A DNA stretch of 64,000 nucleotides from Prunella strophiata. Taxonomy: Eukaryota > Chordata > Aves > Passeriformes > Prunellidae. Both the position numbers and the translations under genes were made by a program. Below the pieces are notes generated by a model that was not told the DNA's origin, did no database searches, and saw only the letters and a program-made list of their open reading frames with translations. The DNA is taken from assembly GCA_036583965.1 (NCBI GenBank), contig JAZBQD010000014.1:66990395-67054394 (forward strand). The letters run 5' to 3'. Shown here in pieces: positions 1 through 10,307 of this stretch; the first letter of the stretch is position 1, and each line of letters begins with the position of its first letter.

Positions 1-1290
1 TCTTTTAACAGTGGGGTAAGAAATGGCAATATTTAAAGCAAGGCACTTAATGCGTAGATGGATGAGGGGAGAGGAGCTCTGAAACAGTAAATGAGCAAAG
101 ATAGGCACTAAAATGGACAAAATCAGTGCTCTGCTCATTTTTTTCAGTGTGAAGGTGAAACAAAGCTGCTATAAAGTACTTGAACAGGCCACTGGCCTTT
201 GGCTGCTCTGTGCTTCACATAAAATAGAAAAAAAAACAGTGACAGGGCTTGGCTTATTAGATGTTGTAATAGCTAGAATTTTCCAAGCTGCAGAAGACCA
301 AGCATTAGTCTTATTTTCATTCCTTCAAGTGTGTCATTTTCATTCCTCTGGTGTCTTTTCCCCCTCACAGAGATTAAATAGACCAGCAACCAGAACAGCC
401 ACCCAAGCCCTGCTCTCACTGCACTCGTAAGTGGCACATGCAGGCCAAACCACAACTACTCTCTGGATCTTCACCTGAGGTGAAACCTTTGCAGATCCAA
501 ATTGTCACATCAAGACTGTAGCTATTTTCTCCCTCTGGCCACCCTCTCATGCTACTGCCACTCAGCTCCACCCTCTCCCCCTAAAAGGCTTAAAAAAACC
601 AGGAGGAAGAATCTGTCATTTCCAGAAAACCTGGCAGAAATGTTAAAAGGAGGGGGCAGGGGGAGGAGGGAGGATTCTGGCAGCTCCAGTGCCTCCCATT
701 TCTGTCCCTCCCACTTTTGTGTTCCTCTCCCAGCCTGTCAGATCACACAGGAGACAACAATAAAGAAGAAGGAGTTTTCCACCCTCCATGGCACCTTCCC
801 TGTCACCATTGCAGGAAGAGATTATTAGAGTGATAAATCATGCAAACCCAAATCAGCCAAATAAAGCTATAAAAAAACAGCAGAGACAACAGAATGGGGA
901 GGGGAAAGCATAGGGAGAAGTTAATCCTATTGTCCAGAGGAGAAAAGAAAACAGATAAAATCACTACATAGAATAAAAAAAGATTCAAGCAGGGAGGTGC
1001 TTACAAACCAGAGGCTTCACTAACAATGAAATCTATAAAGGAATATAAAAATACACTCTGCATTTCTAGTCCTGTTTTATTTCACCCTGCTTTGAGGTCT
1101 GCAGCTAATTTAGTGAGTTACTGAGCACCTCTGCCTTCACTTTTTTCCACTGCAAAGTAAGAAGTAGTGGTGGAGGGAGGAAAGATAATGAACTCATCTA
1201 AATGGATATTGTGATACTGTGTCTTGATTTCAATGGATACAGATATGTTAATGAATAAAATGACCTAAAATCTTGCATGTGGGTGGATCA
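1..1290. other. Non-coding stretch, no gene seen
   Basis: No recognisable gene or transposon. The open frames here (about 105 codons on the plus strand near 113 and 502) match no family I know and have the composition of random frames. The only local structure is the purine-rich, G-rich tract near 649-674, listed separately. Confidence 0.6.
649..674 (+). repeat. G-rich purine tract
   Basis: The plus strand carries G runs of 5, 5, 2, 3 and 2 bases separated by one or two bases. This could form a two-quartet or bulged G-quadruplex but does not give four runs of three. It lies in a purine-rich stretch and no role is apparent. Confidence 0.5.
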
Positions 1291-1727
1291 CATAGAATCA
1301 TAGAATCATTAGGGTTGGAAAAGACTAAAGACTTCTAGGATAATCAAGTCTAAGCATTAACCCAACACCAAGTCCAGCACTAAACTATGTCCCCAGGTGT
1401 TACATCTACATGTCTTTTAAACCCCTCTAGGGATGCTCTTCTCCACCATCTCCCTGGGCAACTTGTTTCACTGCTTAACAACCCTTCTGGTGAACAAAAT
1501 TTTCCTAATATCCAATCTAAACCTAGCCTGGCACAAACTGAGGGCATTTCCTTGTATCCTGCCTCTTGTTACCTGTGAGAAGAGACTGACCCCCACCTCA
1601 CTACAACCTTCTTTCAGGGAGTTGTAGAGAGCAATAAGGTCCCTCTGGAGCTTCTTTCCTCCTTTTCTCTCCAGGTTAAAATCCCTTAGCTTCCTCAGCT
1701 TCTTCTTATCAGACTTCTTCTCTTCAT
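1291..1727 (-). mobile_element. CR1 LINE fragment, 3' end
   Basis: This is a 5'-truncated CR1 non-LTR retrotransposon in reverse orientation. Its 3' terminus is at the left edge, where two copies of the reversed terminal octamer (CATAGAAT) sit at 1291-1306, followed by the usual GGTTGGAA block. Read on the minus strand it contains the conserved end of the CR1 reverse-transcriptase ORF. Recognisable pieces are RDLIALYNSLKEGCSEVG and FRLDIRKILFTRRVV, in an open frame that runs beyond the element to 1842. CR1 is the dominant LINE of birds and normally inserts as a 5'-truncated copy, so the missing upstream part is expected. Similarity fades near 1727. The copy is clearly diverged and not mobile. 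Confidence 0.93.
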
Positions 1728-2579
1728 CATTGATAGGATTGAACTTTCCACACCACCCCCAAGCACGAAGGTCACATCCAAATTTTGTGCTTGGATCTTT
1801 CCATGGGCTGGGCATGGACATTGTGTCAGTACCACTTGGCATGACTCAAAAACTGCTCAATTGTACCTATACAGTGGACAGAGATGGTTATTCATCAGCC
1901 TTTAAGCTAGTGCCACAGCCTTGCTTTATTTACTAGTGCTCAGGTGGCTGGTAAGGACAGCAATGAGAGCACAGTAGCAAATGTTGACTATACACACCAA
2001 GATATGGAAATGGAAATTAGGGAGAAACAAAACTCAGAGAGTTTAAGAGAAGTCACAATGGCCTGATGTGTCTGAATTGCAAAACAATAATAAGTTGCAG
2101 AGCCAGTAGTACAAAATCCCTAAAGGCATAGGTAGTTGAAGATGTAGGGATTATTTTCAGAAAATAGCAATAAAAATGGTTCAGCTCACTACAAATGTGT
2201 AAGTTCTGTCTGAGCAGTATAAAAAACTGAAACAAATCTCAAAGGAAAAAAAAACTTTAAAATTTCAGAAAAAATTATATGGAGTAAAATTAAATTTGGG
2301 GTGCCAAAGGTAGTTCTTGCTGGAATAACCTGACTGTTTTTCATCTATTAAAAAATCCCAAACTGCACTGATTCCCTCAGCAAAGGAGTATGAACCATAT
2401 AAAAGTTAAAGTTGAAGGATAAACCAGGAGGCTGCCAGTGAAGAAGGGGAACAGTGGGGTTGCCCAGAGACCATTTAGCAACAAGTACTCCTGAGACTGG
2501 AAATCTTCAGCCTGAAGGAAGGCTGAGAGAGGAGCCTTAAGAGCAATACTAATTAATACTTTTACTAGCAATCCTGGCA
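1728..2579. other. Non-coding stretch, no gene seen
   Basis: AT-rich sequence with no recognisable gene. The stretch at 1740-1860 has slightly higher GC and stays open on both strands, but matches nothing I recognise. The bases around 2380-2579 could be a decayed extension of the CR1-like piece that follows. Confidence 0.5.
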
Positions 2580-2760
2580 TAGAAAGTGAGTGCATCAATA
2601 AAGCTCACTGATGACAGAAAGGTTCAGAGCATCTGCAAGGAGCAACTGGGTGAGCATGAAAACTCAAGTAATAGCAATTTAATGAAATCCAGTAGTACAG
2701 AGGGCAAGGGCATGCATCTGGGGACCAACAGAAAAAATTCTTCCAGAAATACCGTGTTCA
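2580..2760 (+). mobile_element. Degraded CR1-like reverse-transcriptase piece
   Basis: The plus-strand translation contains IKLTDDRKV followed, after about 30 residues, by NLMKSSSTEGKGMHLGTN. The order and spacing resemble the part of CR1 reverse transcriptase that runs from the catalytic F-A-D-D box to the N-L-M-K-F...HLG block. If so, the box has become L-T-D-D. Neither end can be placed and the DNA is strongly diverged. It is probably an old internal CR1 fragment with no function. A chance resemblance cannot be excluded. Confidence 0.45.
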
Positions 2761-5170
2761 GTTGGAAATGACCAATGGAAGTTGATGTGGCCAGACAAAC
2801 AAATACTACTCAAATATAAGGCCATGGAACAAGGGCCTGCTGAGACAGGAGGCACTGCTCTTGTATCTCAAAAGGAAGAAATCCAGTCTCCCAGTTAGAG
2901 GAGCAGTGTGGACACCTGAGGAGCTTAGGTCTGGGGAAAGCTTCCTGAGTAACCATAACCTGTCACTAATCATCCTGGGACTAGCTAGTTCATCCTCAAA
3001 CTATTTTAATTGGAGTTAATATTGTAAAAAAGCTTTCAGAAACAACATAAATATCTAAATAAAATCTAACATGGCTTGGTTTTGGGAAGCTCTGTTTTCC
3101 ACAGCACAGAATACCCAACAGGTATTGAGAGGCTCAAATCTGAGCCCTGTCCCACTTTAGGTGTGCCAGGCTAGCTTGGATAAGTTGGTTATGGTTTTGC
3201 ATTTCTGAAGAGGAGATGATGGTATTTTTTACTTGTATATTTAGAGATTCACTGCTAAAGAATGGCCTCTTAGGTATTACTTTTGTCAGAACTGCAAGTA
3301 TCTCAGTTATCTGTAGGGAATGTGCTGTACCATTTAAAAGGATTTATTTCTTGAACTTATTCCTCACCTGGAAATAAAGGTACTTCCCTGGAACTTGTCC
3401 ATATCTATCCAGGCAAATAAAACAGTGTTAAAAATGGCTTTCAGTCCTCATGTAACCTAAAAAATTCTCCACCTTGTGGTTTTGGTCCTGTGCTAATTAA
3501 CCCTCTCCCAGTAACTGAACTTTCTCAGCAGTAGAAGGGACTCTTTGTGAAAGGAACCCAGCCCCATGGGCAGGTTTGGTAACAATCATCCATTTGGTGG
3601 GCTGAAAAATATGTGTGAGGCATATAAAAGGTCTTGGCAGCAAAAAATGTTCCTGGGGCTGTTTTATTGAGTTATAGAGATACCACTACAGTGTCCAGGG
3701 GCTGGCACTGCAGATATCCTGGTTGTCCTGAGGATGAACCTGAATTCCTCCTCACCTGTGTTTCCTCAAACCACCCTGGGCTGGAGGAGGGGCGGATGCA
3801 AGCTCAGGTATTAAATCCGTAGAAATCTAAATATATTGACTGCATTATCACATGCAAGAGATGTCAAAATAAACCTTTAAAAAGTAGTAAAAACCAGGAA
3901 AAATGAGCGTGACAGATATCAAAAGACTCCACTATTCTTTAAGCAGGAGGGGTAGATTTTAATGCCAGGCCTCAAGCAAGAGACTGCTTGCCTAATTACC
4001 AGAGAAAGTGAAAGCAGCTGCTGCTAAAGACTCCAAGTTAGAGGCAAATGGTGAACTGAGGCATGGAGAAGTTAAGTGGTTTGCCTTAGGCCATGGAGGG
4101 AAGTGGTGTCAGACCCAAGAATAAAAATCACAAGTTTTTCTCATCCATCTCCAAGCTCAGATCACTAAAGTGTGCCATCTGGACATGCGTAGATAAGTAT
4201 TTGGGTCTGTCTATCATTCCTATCCATCTTTAAAATAAACTTATATCCTCTTACAGTTTCATATAATTCCCAGGAAAATGCTATTTTATTTAAATGTAGT
4301 TTCTTGCACAGCTAATATTTCAGAAAAACAATTCAGGATTAATATGGTGCCACAGTCACTGGAAAAAATTATGTTCCAGCAAGTAAGGATTTGGGAGTTT
4401 TTTTGAGCCATAAAACAAAAGCTTTTTAGTGCAAAATGATAGAGAACAGATACAACAAGTTACCTTCAGCTTGTTAGTAGTATTTTTTGAAAGATGGGGA
4501 AGAAGTGAAGTGAGATAGGAAACTTTTGTACTGCAGTAATTTAGCAAAGAGCAGCAACAAAAACAACCTCTACAAGTACAGTAGAGAAGAGCAGCACAAA
4601 ATAAACTCCAAGTAATGCTACTGCAAAACACTCTCCGTAGTTACATAACATTTCTATTATCAATGTTGAGGACTTTGTGGTTCCAAACCAACCTAAACTC
4701 ACATGAAAAAGATCCGAAGCTATCTTTGGACCCTAACTTCTCAACCTTTTTGTTTTAGTTTTGCTAAAGAGTGGCACTGTGCTGACCTCTTGGACCCCCT
4801 GGCACCCTTTTGCTATTCAACATTTATGAGAACTCTTTATTTGCCAAAACCTACTGATATGATTTTTCCCCTTATATTTAAAATCCTTTATTTATGGCTT
4901 ACATTCCATTAGGGAATGGCAAAAGCCTTTGAACAAAATTCTTATGGAAGGGGAGATGTTTGGATATTCCATTTGGATTAACAAGGATTCCATTTGGATT
5001 ATTTTATCAAGGGATAAGATCTGTTCACTTTCTTCATGAAACTTAGGGTTCCAAAGGAAACCAAATAAAGTTTTAAAAATAACAAGTTACCATCAAAATA
5101 ATTTGATTCCCATAATTCAGGTCATCTCATCATGTAAATCTGCTACAGACCTATTCTCATCTAAAGGTTC
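2761..5170. other. Non-coding stretch, no gene seen
   Basis: No gene or mobile element recognised. Apparent single-copy DNA of ordinary composition. It contains one short duplication at 4966-5001. Confidence 0.55.
4966..5001. repeat. Two-copy short tandem duplication
   Basis: The 15-mer ATTCCATTTGGATTA occurs at 4966-4980 and again at 4987-5001, a period of 21 bp. The copies are identical, which suggests a recent local duplication. Confidence 0.85.
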
Positions 5171-5346
5171 TGTGCCAGTTTTGGCTGGGGTAGAGCTAAT
5201 TTCCTTCACAGTGGCTGGTATGGGGCTACATTTTGCATTTGTGCTGAGCACAGGGCTGATACTACAGAGATATTTTTGTTATTGCTGAGCAGGTCTTTCA
5301 AGTGGCTGCATGGGGCTTGGCTGCTGGCTGGGGTTAAGCCACTGCA
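5171..5346 (+). mobile_element. Miniature solo LTR of an avian ERVL-like element
   Basis: The element begins TGTGCCAGTTTTGGCTGGGG and ends GGCTGGGGTTAAGCCACTGCA. It is flanked by a perfect 5-bp direct repeat, GGTTC (5166-5170 and 5347-5351), the expected target-site duplication. Its first ~120 bp match the start of the full-size LTR at 55781-56390, including the TAGAGCTAATTT block. Its last ~40 bp match that LTR's 3' end. Roughly 440 bp of the middle are absent, with the junction near 5291-5310. The missing part includes the region where promoter and polyadenylation signals would lie, so this copy should not act as a promoter. A solo LTR forms by recombination between the two LTRs of a provirus; the internal deletion may predate or postdate that step. 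The 5-bp duplication fits class III (ERVL-like) elements. Confidence 0.88.
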
Positions 5347-6060
5347 GGTTCTTATGCAGAACACACAACTGTAGAGCTTGAAAATTGTCTGTGAGTGTTG
5401 AACACAACATCACTTAAATGTGACATATTGATGGCTGATGTCAGGATCTCCCCATGCTGGAGAAATGGCCGGTGACAGCCGGGCAAATGCAGCAACAAAA
5501 CCATCTCCCTGGAAAGGAGGGGAGGATGCAGCTGGCAAAACCAGGGAGTTTTTGCAGTTCCCCATTATTTTATGTGACAGGTGGATTTTTGGCTATCTGC
5601 TCTGGGTAAGAAAGGCACAGTAGCTCTATGTGGATTGCTCATTTGGGCACATGTACACACACCTGCAAGCACACAGGCACACCACCTTTGATAAATGCAG
5701 GTACATAAACCCAGTTCCAGGATGAAATCTCAGTGCAGCAAAACGTTTCAGCATTTAATCAAATCCCATTGCAGTATAAAGCTGTTGCTTAAGAAAATTC
5801 CAAAATTGTGGCTAGTACCATTATCACTGCATTCAGTCTTCCTATTGATTTCAATAAGCTTTAGGTTGGTCCCTTGATATCAATATTCTGGCTCTACATC
5901 CAGAGATGGCATTGCAAAAACAAAGCCTAAGAATTTCTTCTCTCCCACAGACCTCAAGAGATAAGTTCAGCTAATCACTGGATCAGAAACAGCAACACAC
6001 AATTTTTCCCTTAATAAATTCAATGAACTGAAGCATTTTGTGAGTCATAAAAGTGGTGTG

Positions 6061-6147
6061 AAAAAAAAAAAAAACAAAAAACAAAGCACCATCCCCATAT
6101 ATTTATATATATACAAACACACACATATATATACACACATCTATACT
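6061..6147. repeat. A-run and AT/AC low-complexity patch
   Basis: A run of 14 A bases is followed by CAAAA-type repeats, then by alternating TA and CA dinucleotides. This is ordinary microsatellite-like sequence. Confidence 0.85.
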
Positions 6148-6638
6148 CTTCATCTTCCAAGCAGAACATTCTTCAAACTGTTAAAATAATTTATAAAATG
6201 GCTCTCATTGTTCCAGAATTTTACTGCCTCACAATTTTTTTTATTTTTTTGTGTTGGGGAAAATGTGAAAAGGCAAAACCAAGACAAACATTTTACTGTT
6301 TATACTTTAACTGGCTTCGTTTAAAATGGATTTACTTTGCACATTGTTTGAGCACTTAGTATATTTGTAATGCTGTAAAGGTGCTCAGTGACAGAAAAAT
6401 GATGCATAGCTGCCTGCCTGTGACAACATTTTAGTAATTCTTTGAGGCATCGGAAACAGGTTTTAAGTCTACATCCTGCAGCAACAATCCCTGAGAGGGT
6501 ATTTACAGTCTAGATACCTAAATTAGGAGATTTGTATACTGTGGCTCTCTTTATACTGACTGGGGTGAGAAAACCTCCTCCAGAGAGCAGTTCTGAGGAG
6601 AAGCAGAGTTTAAGTGCCCTGAATGTGCTAGGAAAATA

Positions 6639-6671
6639 ATTCCCAGCAAAATCATTCCCAGCAAAAGCATT
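6639..6671. repeat. 15-bp tandem duplication
   Basis: ATTCCCAGCAAAATC at 6639-6653 is followed directly by ATTCCCAGCAAAAGC at 6654-6668, then by a further ATT. The copies differ at one base. Confidence 0.85.
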
Positions 6672-7674
6672 AGAGAATATTCCAAACTGCAGCACTTATT
6701 TAAAGGTTTGGAGTTTGGAATTAAGGACACAATGGTGAGAACAAACTTTGTTCTTATTTCTGCACTAAATCTCTTCCTCTCTTGAGAATGTCACATAGTC
6801 TTTACTGACTGCGTGGAACAGCCGACATTCTTAGTTTTTAAGCAAGTTCTTTTAAGAGCTAAATATTTTCTGTGAAGTGTTTTGTAAAGTTAAAGTGCTG
6901 AAGCATAGTTAGTCTGAAAAGCTTTGTGTTTCAAGTGAAATGTCTCAATCTTAGAGCATCCACTCCAAAATGACAAAGGACAGAACTGAAGTTGCCTGAC
7001 TCTCATTTGAACCTCCAGCTGCAACATGTGATGTGATGCTGCTGCTTTGTCTGATGCTTCATCTTTCCTCAGAGAAAATGCTTGTCCATAGCCTACTGAC
7101 AACAGCCTACCAATACATTTTGAGGATCATGACCCTTTTTTACAAGGAAAAAAATATGCTTTTGTCCAACAGCATGTGTTTGGGAGTGGTAGAAATGTTG
7201 TTAGCTTGGAAATTCAGAAAATCTTGCTGCAGCACACACAGAAATCAAGACATTTCCTAAAAGTGCATCTCAGGACTGTGAGGTCATTGTCAGCTTATAT
7301 GGAGTTCTATAAATAAAAAATAAATTTAGCACAATTTTTTCCCTACTTATATCCACATAAAGAAAATTAGAAATTTATGAATGACAAGAAGAGAAGTAGT
7401 GAGCAGGTGAAGAAGGTTAAGAATCAATGTTAGCTGAGCAGTGTCCTAAGACCCCTACCAAAATACAGGTCCCAAAGTTATAAGCATTTTGCAATGTTTA
7501 GTCCATATCTCTACAAATTGACTAATTTTGCTTTGTATGTGGACGTTGACATGTGGTAATAATTTACATGTGTAAATTTTTCTGATATATAAATGAGCAA
7601 AACAGTGAAATTAGGATAAAAGTTTTAAGCACAGTCTAAATAAAGAGAAACACCCATAAATCACACATTTAAGT

Positions 7675-7692
7675 AAAAAAAAAAAAAAAAAA
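7675..7692. repeat. Poly-A run (18)
   Basis: An uninterrupted run of 18 A bases followed by a short C-and-A-rich stretch. No upstream retroposed gene or SINE body is recognisable, so this is treated as a simple repeat. Confidence 0.9.
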
Positions 7693-8669
7693 CAACCCAA
7701 ACAACCCAATACAGAAAAACCCACCTGACAAACATACACAATAGAAGGAATGACTGAATATATTACTAAATGAAAAGCGTGTCAAAACGCATTAGAATGT
7801 GTTGCAAAATCAAGTACACATCCCTTTGAACCATATTTCAGCATCTGCAACTGTGTAATGTGGTAAATGACATATATCACCTGCCTGATTGAAACACATC
7901 ACCTGGTGAAATAACAATCAATCTGTGCCTCTGAAACACAACTATTCTCCTAATAAATTAAATGCAGAGCAAGCTAAAGCTGATGCAGCAGTTACCTGAA
8001 TTATGCACGGTGAGAACTGAACTCATTTTACCAGCTACTGAATCTGAAACCTAAAGAGCTGAAGCTGATACAGCCCATCAGACACATCAGCTTTCTGGGA
8101 AGTGTCAGTCACAGGGGCAGGTTGAAGCTGCTGTCAGAAAATGTTTAGGTCAACAATGCTCTCTGTAACAGCCATTTGCTTCAGCTGATGGCAAAGGTTC
8201 AGGATCAGGGCATGACTGCCAAGGATCCCAAACATCTGGAGTTTGATATTCAAGCCTGTGTAAGTGTTAACTGTAGAGGGCAGAGGTGTTGAAAGGCCCA
8301 TTTAAACACACTTTAGTTTAATGGGGCAGGGGAGAGCAGCCTATTGTATTTTTTAACTCTCTGAAGATGGGTGAGTTGAAAAGTGGTGGGATGGACAGCA
8401 GTGTGGTTTTCATTTTTTTAAAAAAAATAGAGGATCATTCAGGAGTACAAATAACATTTGTGTCAGTCACATGCAAACTTCTTTCCACAGCTTGTGAAAT
8501 GGATACAAATATATACATGAATATGTATATGTACAGATATATACATGCATATAAGGTAAAGCAAAAAGCCTCATATTTGGTTTTGTGTTCTCCAAATATC
8601 ATGGAAAACTGTGATGTTTCACAACACCAAAATGAATTCAAACCACCTTTCCACTTGGGTTTCACACCT

Positions 8670-8950
8670 TTTCAGGCAACCTGGTCCAGCTTCACCCACA
8701 CAGTGAAGAATTTCTTCCTGTTATCCAATCTAAATTTGCCCTATTTCAGTTTAGATCCATTTCCCCATGTCCTATCACCACATGCCCTTGTAAACAGTCC
8801 TGCTCCAGCTTTCTTGCAAACCCCCTTCAGGTACTGAAAAGCTACAATAAGGTCACCCCAGAGACTTCTCTTCTCCAGGCTGAGCAATCCCAAACCTCTC
8901 AGCCTTTCTGTATAAAATTCTGTGGGCAGTTTCATTCTTGATGCCCCTCA
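8670..8950 (-). mobile_element. CR1 LINE fragment, internal
   Basis: On the minus strand this reads the C-terminal part of CR1 reverse transcriptase: ERLRGLGLLSLEKRSLWGDL, then FQYLKGVCKKAGAGLF and DRTWGNGSKLK. This is the conserved block that precedes the CR1 3' end. The terminal octamers are missing, and matches stop on the left near 8670 and on the right near 8950, so both ends are lost. The plus-strand frame of 156 codons at 8367-8837 overlaps it antisense and is not a gene. Confidence 0.9.
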
Positions 8951-9692
8951 ATGGCCAGTTTTGTTGAACTTTCAGTTAATTTTACTGGTTGAAAGTACTT
9001 ATTTTTATGTGTGTGCAAATAAATTGGTTATTTGAGCCAATTCACTCAGGGTGGTTTTCCTCCCTCTGACAACAAATGCTGATTTAAGGAGCAATCTAAG
9101 TGTAAGTCAGAATCTATCAGGAAAATCCTCTGAAGTCATTGACTACTTAACTGATCAATAGGGCTGAAAAATATCAGAGCTATCATTTGCTGAAAGACAA
9201 ATTCCTGAATCCCAAGTGACATAGAAAAGAGAGCTCCAACAAAAGTCCAAGGTGTCTGTGTCATGAGTCTACACAGGTCTGTCTCCAAGGCTTTTAATTA
9301 AGATTAATATTGTACGTTTCATTAAAGTAAATTAAGACTAATTCCAATGAAATGGGGGATGCTGAAGGGAGGTGATAACCTTGAATTAATTTGCCTTTAA
9401 GAAAAGACCTCAGGGGGAAAACCAAGTTGCTTGGTTCCATTGAGCAAGAACGACATGTTTTAAAGGAGTTTTGTTTTTGTGGAAGTCACAGAAGAATCTA
9501 GTCTGACTTCTGGTTTCTGTCACATTAACCTAAATTTCACAGGATAAAAACCACCTTGTCCTGTCTGTACTTCTGATGAAACACAACTCAGAAAGAAGTT
9601 GATCCTTTTAGAGGCATGGAGATGATTCCTTTACGGGTCATGGCTCCAGCTGTGGATAATAGCAAAGCGTTTCCTCCTTCCCAAATCCTCAG
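8951..9692. other. Non-coding stretch, no gene seen
   Basis: No recognisable gene or repeat. The last five bases are the left copy of the target-site duplication of the LTR that follows. Confidence 0.6.
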
Positions 9693-10307
9693 TGTGAAAA
9701 ATGCATATTACATGATTGGCTTTTCGCAAATATTATATGTATCATGTTGTATTAATTTTAGTGCTATATTGATGTTTTAATATATAGTAGATATAGTGTT
9801 ATAGTTAAATTGTGGTTTTTGTAATTAAAGTAGAGACTATGGATGTAAGATTTTTTACAGGAGGAATGGAGTATTCACACAGGGATAGCAGCCACAGGGC
9901 ACCCAGATCTCCCAGGGAAGAGAGAATTTATGACTCTTATCAGAAGGAACCAAATCCTTCCTGCATTGCTGAGACTGTGAGACGCCGAGAGACTGAGAGT
10001 GAGAAGATGACAAAAACCATGAAACCTTTGATTTAATAGAATTCATGCATCATGCTGGGGTATATGAATATGCAACAGGTTACTGCTTTTAAGGGTTAAT
10101 CCTTTGTTAAACGGGGTGTGCTTTCGGGCTTGATTAGCCCAGAGGGCACCCGGACCGGTTCGTAAGTCTTTGTTTTTATTGTCTTGTATTGTCCTATCTA
10201 AACTGTTTAAATTTTATTTACTCTAATTATATTACTATTTTTGTAACCATCTTATTTCTATTAAACTTTTAAAAATTTAAAAAAACAAGTGATTGGCGTT
10301 TTTCACA
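9693..10307 (+). mobile_element. Solo LTR of an endogenous retrovirus, songbird-type
   Basis: A 615-bp element begins TGTGAAAAATGC and ends GGCGTTTTTCACA, so its termini form an inverted repeat of about nine bases with the canonical TG...CA ends. It is flanked by a perfect 5-bp direct repeat, CTCAG (9688-9692 and 10308-10312). Near the 3' end an ATTAAA polyadenylation signal at 10260-10265 is followed by an A/T-rich tail, leaving only about 40 bp to the terminus. A weak TATA-like GTATATGAATATG lies around 10061-10073. No internal retroviral genes follow, so this is a recombination-derived solo LTR. The duplication length suggests a class III (ERVL-like) element. The sequence resembles an LTR I associate with passerine birds, but the family name is not certain. 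The 74-codon frame at 9812-10036 lies inside it and is not a gene. Confidence 0.92.
10260..10265 (+). promoter_or_regulatory. LTR polyadenylation signal
   Basis: ATTAAA, a common variant polyadenylation hexamer, lies 42 bp before the end of the LTR. That is the expected place for the end of R. It would act on transcripts made from this LTR or read through into it on the plus strand. Activity is unknown. Confidence 0.6.

Larger units (their letters stand above)
5347..8669. other. Non-coding stretch with low-complexity patches
   Basis: No gene or mobile element recognised. It contains an A-rich and AT/AC-rich patch (6061-6147), a short tandem duplication (6639-6671) and an A18 run (7675-7692). 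Imperfect TA/CA-type alternation also occurs at 8505-8555, inside an open frame that runs into the next CR1 fragment. Confidence 0.55.

Noticed and set aside
1740..1860. Possible retroviral integrase-like remnant next to CR1
   Set aside because: The translation lacks conserved zinc-binding or catalytic residues and only loosely suggests a retroviral protein.
8367..8837. 156-codon plus-strand frame, the longest in the window
   Set aside because: Its second half is antisense to a CR1 RT fragment and its first half crosses TA-rich low-complexity sequence. No protein family is recognised.
9812..10036. 74-codon frame, considered as a small gene
   Set aside because: It lies wholly inside the solo LTR at 9693-10307, which carries no gene of its own.
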